This document shows, piece after piece, positions 1-4,558 of a stretch of DNA of 5,701 nt (position 1 is the stretch's first letter; every line of letters begins with the position of its first letter). The translations under genes and the position numbers were made by a program. The DNA is from Chloroflexota bacterium (GTDB taxonomy: Archaea; Iainarchaeota; Iainarchaeia; Iainarchaeales; GCA-2688035). The stretch is taken from NCBI GenBank assembly GCA_030634785.1, contig DAOWAC010000071.1, positions 1 through 5,701 of the forward strand. The letters run 5' to 3'. Under the pieces are notes generated by a model. It had not been told where the DNA came from. It did no database searches and saw nothing but the letters and a program-made list of their open reading frames with translations.

Positions 1-18
1 AAAGAATTAAACCCTTAC

Positions 19-23
19 GGTGA
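19..23 (+). promoter_or_regulatory. Shine-Dalgarno site of trkA
   Basis: GGTGA matches the archaeal Shine-Dalgarno consensus (GGAGGTGAU). It lies 7 nt before a GTG codon at 31 that is in frame with the whole TrkA-like protein. This site decides the start: the TTG at 202, the first start codon after the internal stop, would remove half of the Rossmann fold. An A8 run at 23-30 separates the site from the start and is a place where length errors could occur. Confidence 0.5.
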
Positions 24-30
24 AAAAAAA

Positions 31-684
31 GTGTCTATTATAACTATTGGAGCAGGACAATTAGGTTATTATCTTGCTCAGCTATTGCTTTAAGAAGAAC
101 ATGATGCAGTTGTCGTAGACAAGGATGCTGCAAGATGTGAAAAAATCAGCCAGGAGCTAGACATTGTTGCCACTCAGGGTGACGGAACAGAAACCGCTGT
201 TTTGGAAAAGGTAGGAGTAAAAGAGGCTGATGCAGTTGTTGCTCTGACAGGACAGGATGAAACAAACATGGTTGTAAGTCTTTTGGCAAAAGAACTTGGA
301 GCAAAACAGGTTGCTGCAAGAATTTCAAAAGTAGAATATGACGAAACTGTTTTGAAAAAGCTGGGAATTGACATTGTTATTCACCCAGAAGCTGCAGCAG
401 CAGGTTATATTGAAGAACTTATTACAAAACCAGGTGTGTTAGATCTTGCATTTATTTCAAGAGGACAGGCAGAAATAATGGAAATGCAAATAAAGGAAAA
501 AAGCAAAATTGCCGGAAAAAAAATTGGAGAAATAGATCATCCTCCAGGCAGTGCAATAATTGCATTATACGAAGGAAAAAATCTAATAATTCCAGGAGCG
601 GAAGATACAATAAAAATTGGTCAAAAGATTCTGATTCTTGCAAAAAGAGATGTTGCAGAAAAGGTCAGAAAAATGATTCAGTAA
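31..684 (+). CDS. trkA: TrkA-like K+ uptake regulatory subunit (RCK_N + RCK_C), interrupted by in-frame TAA
   Basis: Read through the stop, this is a 217-codon protein, the usual size of archaeal TrkA. TrkA proteins are cytosolic NAD(H)/nucleotide-binding subunits that gate the TrkH/KtrB-type K+ channel. The N-terminal RCK domain shows the Rossmann loop G7-A-G-Q-L-G12, the acidic residue D30 at the end of the second strand (VVVDKD), a GDGT motif and ALTGQDETN. The hinge ARISKVEYDETVLKKLGID and IHPEAAAAG are typical of the family. The RCK_C domain (about 140-217) contains IKIGQKILILAKRD. A TAA at codon 21 (91-93) interrupts the first Rossmann helix, with no frameshift and no other lesion. Either the gene is a fresh pseudogene or the base is an assembly error. 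A restart at TTG 202 would give 160 residues lacking the nucleotide-binding loop. The channel partner is not in the window. Confidence 0.82.
91..93 (+). other. Premature TAA codon inside trkA
   Basis: The reading frame runs from GTG 31 through LAQLLL, then TAA, then EEHDAVVVDKD, so family similarity continues on both sides in the same frame. One substitution (for example from AAA, TCA or GAA) explains it. UAA is not a codon known to be recoded in archaea; pyrrolysine uses UAG. Confidence 0.9.
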
Positions 685-729
685 AATAAATGATTCAGTA
701 AAAGAATTCAATAAAAAGATTCAATAAAA
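675..729 (+). repeat. Four-copy degenerate 12-bp direct repeat across the trkA stop codon
   Basis: The unit (G/A)ATTCA(G/A)TAAAA occurs at 675-686, 692-703, 705-716 and 718-729, with steps of 17, 13 and 13 bp. The first two copies are identical, and the identity extends to TGATTCAGTAAAA (674-686 and 691-703). Copy 1 includes the last codons and the stop of trkA, so the array may have grown from the gene end. The region is the convergent gap between trkA and the gene on the other strand. On the minus strand it is T-rich (TTTTT at 713-717), which could end transcripts from that side. Confidence 0.75.
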
Positions 730-747
730 TCAAGCAACTTCTTTGAA

Positions 748-1245
748 TTAGGCAGCTTTTCTTTGTCCAGGATATTTTAGAACACCTGAAATTTTGCCTC
801 TGGCATGTTGCATGGCTTTTGTTTGAGTCACTCCTTGTGTTCTGTTCCTAAGAACTTGTGCCTGTTGTTTTTTTGAAAGAGTTTTGCTTCTTCTTGTATT
901 CAAAGCCCTGTCTCTAATTACGCTAAATCCTGTTCCAACACGTTTTCTTTCCATAACTCTCAAATGAGCTTTTGGAAAAAGAAGTCCTGCAATTAAATTC
1001 ATTAATCCGCCAATTACAGGAACACGTGTCCAAAAAGCACTTCTTGGTTTTGCACCAGAAGGCAATGCACCAAGCTGTCTTCCAGCACTTCCAGGATTTG
1101 TCAAAACTTCAGGAACTGCTCTAGCCCTGTTTGGATTTGCAGCCTGTTTTGCATTTCTTGCCCCAGCATTTCTTGCTATGTTGGCATTTCTTGCCATGTT
1201 AGGTCTTTGTATTCCAGGTCTTTGCATTGGTCTTCTTCTTGGCAT
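748..1245 (-). CDS. Hypothetical, strongly basic protein with ARN repeats
   Basis: I do not recognise this 165-residue protein. It is highly basic: 35 Arg+Lys against 3 Asp+Glu. The N-terminal ~42 residues are low-complexity, rich in Arg, Asn, Ala and Pro, with three ARN triplets at 18-20, 24-26 and 29-31. A hydrophobic stretch follows at about 75-90 (VPVIGGLMNLIAGLLF), short for a membrane span. The C-terminal half (95-165) looks like a basic helical segment (ERKR, NTRRSKTLSKKQQAQ). The charge suggests contact with nucleic acid or anionic lipid, but that is inference. AGGTGA lies 4 nt upstream of the ATG, supporting this start. It follows the RSH gene on the same strand with a 65-nt gap and could be co-transcribed with it. 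Confidence 0.75.
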   Translation of the reverse strand: MPRRRPMQRPGIQRPNMARNANIARNAGARNAKQAANPNRARAVPEVLTNPGSAGRQLGALPSGAKPRSAFWTRVPVIGGLMNLIAGLLFPKAHLRVMERKRVGTGFSVIRDRALNTRRSKTLSKKQQAQVLRNRTQGVTQTKAMQHARGKISGVLKYPGQRKAA

Positions 1246-1249
1246 TGAT

Positions 1250-1255
1250 TCACCT
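1250..1255 (-). promoter_or_regulatory. Shine-Dalgarno site of the basic hypothetical gene
   Basis: On the minus strand AGGTGA lies 4 nt before the ATG at 1245-1243. It contrasts with the RSH gene upstream, which has none. A leaderless first gene with an SD-led second gene is a common archaeal operon pattern. Confidence 0.7.
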
Positions 1256-1299
1256 AATAGATTGCTTTTTTGGATTATTTAATTCTTTGTTTTGTTCCT

Positions 1300-1305
1300 A
1301 AAAAA
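1300..1305 (-). terminator. Possible T-run terminator after the RSH gene
   Basis: The minus strand reads TTATTTTTTAGG within about 10 nt after the RSH stop codon. Archaeal RNA polymerase can stop at runs of U. No hairpin precedes it and the run is short, so readthrough into the next gene is equally likely. An AT-rich TATA-like stretch (minus ATTAAATAAT, 1274-1283) just after it could give the downstream gene its own promoter. Confidence 0.3.
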
Positions 1306-1310
1306 TAAGT

Positions 1311-2756
1311 TTATTTATTTAATTTGAAGTATTTTCGAAGGATTTCTTTTGAAATGAAATTATTAGCATCTTTTATCCAGGATTTTTTTGCACGTGGTTT
1401 TTGACTAAAAAACAGTTCAATAATAGTGCCTGACTTGAGTCTTTTACTAAATTTGGCATTTTTTCCGTTTACGTTTGATCTAAGAAGATGCAGTGCCCAG
1501 TTTTTTTCTGCTGCAAAAGCAAAATCAAGAACAGTACTTTTGTTTGGAAGTTCTACAAGAGTTCCGTTTGAAGTAAAAACATAAATTGGTCTTGTTAAAA
1601 AGTCACCTTTGAGAGCAGTAATAAAATTGGTTTCGTCACCACCATTGGCAAGCAAAGAACCAAGCTTTGAAAGATTTTGTTTAAGGTACGCTGACATTTT
1701 TTTTCCTGAAAGTTTTTTGTAAGCAATTACTCCGTTTCTGTTTATCGCATTCATTTTATGAGTTGCAATTCTTATTTTTACAGGTCTTTTTTTTGAACCA
1801 AAAACAGTTGTCTGTAATACACTGTAAAAATTTGGCTTTGGTGCTCCGATAAAATCTTTAACCTTGTTTGGCAAAGGAGGAAAAAGACTGTGAATAATTC
1901 CCAAAGCAGAATAGCAATCTGGCTTTTTTTTAAACAAAATTTTTAGAATTACAATATCGTTTATTTCCCCCAATGCTTTTCCTGTGTTTTTCATTTTTGT
2001 AAAAACACCATAAGCACTTTTTTGTCTTTTGTAAAAAGAAGCTTTCGGAAGCTTTTTTCTCAAAATTGCAATCATCAAATTTATTTCTTTTTCTTTTTTA
2101 GTCCTTAAAGGTTTTAGTCTTGAATTAAGCCTTTTAAAAATTTCAGGACGGGCATGATAAAAGGCAAGGTCTTCTAGTTCAACTGCAAATGCTTCCATTC
2201 CAATTTTTCTTGCAATAGGAACATAGATTGCCAGGGTTTCGTCTGCAATTCGTCCCCTTGACTTTTCAGATAAGTACTTTAAGGTCTTCAAATTGTGCAT
2301 TTTATCTGCAAGTTTTATCAGAATAACTCTCGGATCCTTGGTTGTTGCAAAAAGAAGGTTGTGCAAATTTTTCAAAGATTCAGTATTTCTGCTTTCGTTT
2401 GTTAAAAGGTCAAGCTTTGTTACACCTTCGACCAGAGAACAGACCTCGTTTCCAAACTCTTTGCAAAGAGCAGATTTTTTTATAGGTGTATCTTCCAAAA
2501 CATCATGCAAAAGTCCTGCAGCAACAACATTGCTTCCAAGACCCAGTTTTGCAAGAATTACAGCTGTTTCAAGAGGATGAGAAAAATAAGGCTTTTTGCT
2601 TGCTCTAAACTGTCCTTTGTGTGCTTCTTTGGCAAGATAAAATGCTTTTTCAAGTAGTTTTTTGTCAACAAAACCATTATTTTTTTTAACAAGGGATTGA
2701 AGTCTTGTAAGACAGGATTTTTGAAACTTTGAACACTCACAAAATGGCTCTTGCAT
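1311..2756 (-). CDS. RelA/SpoT homologue (RSH): HD hydrolase, degenerate synthetase, TGS; no ACT
   Basis: This 481-residue RSH protein belongs to the family that makes and breaks (p)ppGpp. The HD hydrolase domain (about 30-180) keeps the known Mn2+/substrate residues: GQFR (R51), SHP (H60), HDVLEDT (H84, D85, E88, D89) and ADKMHN (D151, N155), then ADETLAIYVPIARKIGM. The synthetase domain (about 215-350) is recognisable (RQKSAYG, INDIV with D267, CYSALGIIHSLFPP, APKPN) but damaged. The acidic residue of VEIQIRT is K327, and Q and R of that motif are R329 and A331. NGYQSLHTT has become N309-F-Y-S-V-L-Q-T-T. A TGS domain (about 384-450) and a short helical tail follow. The C-terminal zinc-finger/ACT part of ~700-residue bacterial RSHs is absent. 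Probable role: (p)ppGpp or related nucleotide hydrolase. The N-terminus has three Cys (C6, C8, C15). No SD is visible; a TATA box at leaderless spacing supports the ATG. Confidence 0.93.
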   Translation of the reverse strand: MQEPFCECSKFQKSCLTRLQSLVKKNNGFVDKKLLEKAFYLAKEAHKGQFRASKKPYFSHPLETAVILAKLGLGSNVVAAGLLHDVLEDTPIKKSALCKEFGNEVCSLVEGVTKLDLLTNESRNTESLKNLHNLLFATTKDPRVILIKLADKMHNLKTLKYLSEKSRGRIADETLAIYVPIARKIGMEAFAVELEDLAFYHARPEIFKRLNSRLKPLRTKKEKEINLMIAILRKKLPKASFYKRQKSAYGVFTKMKNTGKALGEINDIVILKILFKKKPDCYSALGIIHSLFPPLPNKVKDFIGAPKPNFYSVLQTTVFGSKKRPVKIRIATHKMNAINRNGVIAYKKLSGKKMSAYLKQNLSKLGSLLANGGDETNFITALKGDFLTRPIYVFTSNGTLVELPNKSTVLDFAFAAEKNWALHLLRSNVNGKNAKFSKRLKSGTIIELFFSQKPRAKKSWIKDANNFISKEILRKYFKLNK

Positions 2757-2778
2757 TAATTAATAGCTTCATAACAGG

Positions 2779-2790
2779 TATTTAATTATA
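2779..2790 (-). promoter_or_regulatory. TATA box of the RSH gene (leaderless spacing)
   Basis: The minus strand reads TATAATTAAATA, centred about 28 nt upstream of the ATG at 2756. Archaeal transcription starts about 26 nt after the TATA centre, which puts +1 within a few bases of the ATG. This fits the lack of any Shine-Dalgarno site. Confidence 0.6.
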
Positions 2791-2798
2791 GGCGTTTA

Positions 2799-2817
2799 TT
2801 TGACAAAAAAAGTCAAA
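2799..2817. promoter_or_regulatory. Palindrome with A7 spacer next to the RSH promoter
   Basis: TTTGAC (2799-2804), seven A, GTCAAA (2812-2817) forms a perfect 6-bp inverted repeat. It sits 8 bp upstream of the RSH TATA box. Its symmetry and position fit a dimeric regulator site, but no regulator is encoded nearby. A weak hairpin is the alternative. Confidence 0.4.
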
Positions 2818-2842
2818 AAAAGCAAATTTTAGCAACATTTTT
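2805..2842. other. Helically phased A/T-tracts (probable bent DNA)
   Basis: CAAAAAAAG occurs twice (2804-2812 and 2814-2822) exactly 10 bp apart, followed by AAATTTT (2824-2830) and a T5 run (2838-2842). Tracts spaced near one helical turn bend DNA. The site lies between the divergent RSH and hisS transcription units, so it may help architectural proteins or keep the two promoters apart. Confidence 0.4.
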
Positions 2843-2880
2843 AAAGGGTTGTATACATAATATTTATTGGTAATATGAAT

Positions 2881-2925
2881 AGTGATTTACTTCATCTTGA
2901 AGAATACTAATTTCGAAGAATCACT
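2881..2925 (+). repeat. Imperfect stem-loop in the divergent region
   Basis: AGTGATT (2881-2887) and AATCACT (2919-2925) are perfect reverse complements 31 nt apart. Between them CTTC (2890-2893) can pair with GAAG (2899-2902), and GAAGAAT is repeated directly at 2899-2905 and 2915-2921. Function unknown; if transcription starts near the AT-rich 2851-2868 stretch, this would be near the 5' end of the hisS leader. Confidence 0.35.
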
Positions 2926-2958
2926 TAGTTACCAAAATAATTTTCAAATTTTGTCTGA

Positions 2959-2972
2959 TTGCATAAATGCAA
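2959..2972. promoter_or_regulatory. Perfect palindrome TTGCAT-AA-ATGCAA upstream of the tRNA-His/hisS unit
   Basis: Two 6-bp arms with a 2-bp spacer form a fully symmetric element. It ends 3 bp before a TATA-like AATTTAAT, the usual location for an archaeal activator site, or for a repressor that blocks TBP. This is sequence-only evidence. Confidence 0.4.
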
Positions 2973-2975
2973 AGG

Positions 2976-2983
2976 AATTTAAT
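2976..2983 (+). promoter_or_regulatory. Candidate TATA box for the leader-tRNA-His-hisS transcript
   Basis: AATTTAAT preceded by purine-rich AAAGG (BRE-like). A start about 26 nt after its centre falls near 3006, exactly where the foldable GC-rich leader begins. A competing AT-rich candidate lies at 2854-2866 (ACATAATATTTAT), which would give a leader about 200 nt long. No TATA-like sequence lies at the right distance for a promoter serving the tRNA alone, so the leader and tRNA are probably transcribed together. Confidence 0.35.
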
Positions 2984-3006
2984 TGTTCCAATGTAATGAA
3001 TAATTA

Positions 3007-3101
3007 CGCTTTTAGCCCACCGAATAAGCGAAGCCGTGTCATCGAACGACCAAAGGGAGTGAAGATGGCACCCTTGCCCGCATCAGCCGGGCGTGACGGC
3101 T
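3007..3101 (+). ncRNA. Candidate structured RNA leader upstream of tRNA-His and hisS
   Basis: This is a GC island (about 63% over 3032-3101) in an AT-rich gap, with no convincing ORF. Pairings read by eye: a 5' hairpin CGCTT/AAGCG (3007-3011/3026-3030). An outer helix AGCC + GTCA / TGAC + GGCT (3032-3041/3094-3101, 2-nt bulge). Inside it, P2 (3054-3061/3069-3075, one bulged A, 7-nt loop AAGATGG), and P3 GCCCG/CGGGC (3076-3080/3088-3092, 7-nt loop CATCAGC). GATG in the P2 loop is complementary to CATC in the P3 loop, so the two loops could kiss. The RNA ends 2 nt before the tRNA. It matches no riboswitch, SRP, RNase P, box C/D or H/ACA RNA that I recognise (no ACA after the stem). It could be a cis-regulatory leader or an independent sRNA. 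Confidence 0.5.
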
Positions 3102-3103
3102 AT

Positions 3104-3176
3104 GGCTGCGATAGTGTAGCGGTTAGCATTGAGGCTTGTGGAGCCTTAGGCCCGGGTTCGATTCCCGGTCGCGGCC
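3104..3176 (+). tRNA. tRNA-His (GUG)
   Basis: A complete cloverleaf: acceptor GCTGCGA (3105-3111) pairs with TCGCGGC (3169-3175). D-arm GTGT/GCAT with G18G19 in the loop. Anticodon stem GAGGC/GCCTT around TTGTGGA, with anticodon GTG at 3138-3140. 4-nt variable loop. T-arm CCGGG/CCCGG with loop TTCGATT. The tRNA-His identity pair G-1:C73 is encoded (3104 and 3176), so no Thg1 activity is needed to add G-1. CCA is not encoded; CTT follows. hisS starts 16 nt after the tRNA end, and the structured leader ends 2 nt before it, so processing by RNase P and RNase Z would free a hisS mRNA beginning close to its Shine-Dalgarno site. Confidence 0.97.
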
Positions 3177-3180
3177 CTTT

Positions 3181-3186
3181 GGAGGA
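3181..3186 (+). promoter_or_regulatory. Shine-Dalgarno site of hisS
   Basis: GGAGGA lies 6 nt before ATG 3193 and 4 nt after the tRNA-His end. It fixes the hisS start at 3193 rather than at the in-frame TTG (3136), which lies inside the tRNA anticodon loop. Its first two G (3181-3182) are part of CCCTTTGG, the perfect complement of CCAAAGGG in the leader. Confidence 0.85.
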
Positions 3187-3192
3187 ATCCGA

Positions 3193-4446
3193 ATGAGTGA
3201 AAAATTTCAAACTGTTCGTGGAATGCGTGACTTTTTACCAGAGCAGGCTGTAAAAAAGCAGTTTATTGAAGACGTGTGCAGACAGGTTTTTGAAAAGTAT
3301 GGGTTTGCTCCATTACAAACCCCTGTTGTTGAAGAGTTTAAATTGCTTGCAAAAAAGGGCAGCGGTGGCGAAGCCATAAAAGACGAAATTTACTATTTTA
3401 AAGATAAGAGTGAGCGAGAACTTGGAATGCGTTTTGATTTAACTGTTCCACTTGCAAGAATTGTTGCAAACAATCCTCAGCTTCCAAAACCATTTAAGAG
3501 ATATCAGATTGCAGATGTTTACAGATATGACAGACCAGGTGCTTCAAGATATAGAAAGTTTACTCAGGCAGATATTGACATTGTTGGCTCGTTCTCAATG
3601 CTTGCAGATTTTGAATGCATTGCTGCGTCAATTGAAATTTTACAAAAACTTGGACTCAAGTTTAAGGTAAGAATTTCTAACAGAAATCTTTTGGAAGAAA
3701 TTGCAGTATGTTGCGGTATTGAAAAAGAAAGTGTAAAAGAGTGCTTTAGATGCATTGACAAGCTTGATAAGATTGGAAGAGAAGGAGTTGCAAGCGAATT
3801 GAAGGAAAAAGGAATTGCTTCAAAGATTCTTGACACTATTGAAAAAAATAACATTGCAGAAGTTGTAAAACAGGTTAAGAAAAAAGAAGGGCTTGAAGAA
3901 TTGAAAGAGTTGATGGCTTTGTTTAAAAAAGCAGGAATTGACAAGTTTGTAAAAATTGACCTTTCACTTGCGCGTGGTCTTGAGTATTATACAGGAAATG
4001 TTTTTGAAATTGCAATTGAAAATGGTCCAAGTGTTGGCGGAGGAGGCAGATATGATAATCTTGTTGCTTCATATGGTGGACAGCAAACTCCTGCTGTTGG
4101 AATAAGTTTGGGGGTTGACAGAATTCTTGATGCATTACAGAATAAGCTAAAGCCGCAGGCTGGTGCAAAAGTTTTTGTTGTTCCAATTGGAAAAGAAATG
4201 CAGGTGCAGGCACTTGAACTTGTGCAAAAGATTAGGGCTGTTGGAATTAATGCTGCAATGGATTTGAATTCAAGAGGAATTAGTAAGAATTTAGATTATG
4301 CAAACAAATTGGGAATTCCTTTTGTTGCAATACTTGGAGAAAAGGAAGCTAAGGAAAAAAAATTTAGTTTGAAGAACATGAAGACAGGAAAAGAGAAAAA
4401 AGTAAAAATTGCTGATTTAAAAAAGTTAAAAGACAAATTAAAATAG
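3193..4446 (+). CDS. hisS: Histidyl-tRNA synthetase
   Basis: This 417-residue class II synthetase joins histidine to tRNA-His in the cytosol; the length is normal for HisRS. Motif 1 lies around 22-48 (YGFAPLQTPVVE). MRFDLTVPLAR is at 79-89. Motif 2 spans about 101-131 (FKRYQIADVYRYDRPG, then RYRKFTQADIDIVG), the form seen in archaea and eukaryotes. The HisA histidine-binding motif LARGLEYYTG is at 259-268, GGGGRYDNL at 282-290 and motif 3 GISLGVDRIL at 303-312. The C-terminal anticodon-binding domain (about 325-410) has KVFVVPIG, RGISKNLDYANKLGIPFVAILGE, and a Lys-rich tail. All expected active-site motifs are present. The start is ATG 3193, with GGAGGA 6 nt upstream. It sits directly downstream of its substrate tRNA and diverges from the RSH gene. 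The ACT/TCT-rich gap before tRNA-Thr is 25 nt. Confidence 0.97.
   Translation: MSEKFQTVRGMRDFLPEQAVKKQFIEDVCRQVFEKYGFAPLQTPVVEEFKLLAKKGSGGEAIKDEIYYFKDKSERELGMRFDLTVPLARIVANNPQLPKPFKRYQIADVYRYDRPGASRYRKFTQADIDIVGSFSMLADFECIAASIEILQKLGLKFKVRISNRNLLEEIAVCCGIEKESVKECFRCIDKLDKIGREGVASELKEKGIASKILDTIEKNNIAEVVKQVKKKEGLEELKELMALFKKAGIDKFVKIDLSLARGLEYYTGNVFEIAIENGPSVGGGGRYDNLVASYGGQQTPAVGISLGVDRILDALQNKLKPQAGAKVFVVPIGKEMQVQALELVQKIRAVGINAAMDLNSRGISKNLDYANKLGIPFVAILGEKEAKEKKFSLKNMKTGKEKKVKIADLKKLKDKLK
4438..4445 (+). promoter_or_regulatory. Possible TATA box for tRNA-Thr
   Basis: TTAAAATA ends 26 nt before the first base of the tRNA and overlaps the hisS stop codon. It is weakly supported; transcription from hisS into the tRNA would work as well. 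Confidence 0.25.
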
Positions 4447-4471
4447 GTTTCTTAGGCTAATTTTATTTAGT

Positions 4472-4547
4472 GCTCCAGTAGCTCAGTTTGGTTTAGAGCG
4501 CGTCATTGGTAATGACGAGGCCCCGAGTCCGAATCTCGGCTGGAGCT
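4472..4547 (+). tRNA. tRNA-Thr (GGU)
   Basis: A complete cloverleaf: acceptor GCTCCAG/CTGGAGC. D-stem GCTC/GAGC with a long D-loop containing GG. Anticodon stem CGTCA/TGACG around TTGGTAA, with anticodon GGT at 4508-4510. 5-nt variable loop AGGCC. T-stem CCGAG/CTCGG. The discriminator is U73, usual for archaeal rather than bacterial tRNA-Thr, and no CCA is encoded. It reads ACC and ACU codons. Unusual point: the T-loop is TCCGAAT, so position 55, almost always U (pseudouridine), is C. Confidence 0.96.
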
Positions 4548-4550
4548 ATC

Positions 4551-4558
4551 TTTTTTTT
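4551..4558 (+). terminator. T8 terminator after tRNA-Thr
   Basis: Eight consecutive T begin 3 nt after the discriminator base. This is a typical archaeal intrinsic terminator for a tRNA or for the hisS-tRNA unit. Confidence 0.65.

Noticed and set aside
91..93. Recoded stop codon (pyrrolysine or selenocysteine)
   Set aside because: The codon is TAA, not TAG or TGA, and it falls in a surface helix with no catalytic Cys or similar residue.
146..374. Minus-strand open frames inside trkA
   Set aside because: They are low-complexity shadows of a recognised gene on the + strand.
2876..2911. 11-codon mini-ORF as a leader peptide
   Set aside because: ATG to TAA encodes only one His and has no good Shine-Dalgarno site. 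It lacks the His run expected of an attenuator peptide.
3054..3080. T-box-like element (TGGCACC resembles TGGNACC)
   Set aside because: The base after TGG should match the discriminator C73 but is C. Stem I features are missing, and T-boxes are bacterial.
3007..3101. Box H/ACA or C/D guide RNA
   Set aside because: No ACA/ANA after the outer stem and no clear C and D boxes.
3136..3192. Longer hisS starting at TTG 3136
   Set aside because: The extension would begin inside the tRNA-His anticodon loop. ATG 3193 has a strong Shine-Dalgarno site and gives the normal HisRS N-terminus.
2882..3196. Open frame of 104 codons on the + strand
   Set aside because: It runs through the structured leader and the whole tRNA-His and ends at the hisS start. 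No Shine-Dalgarno site and no family resemblance.
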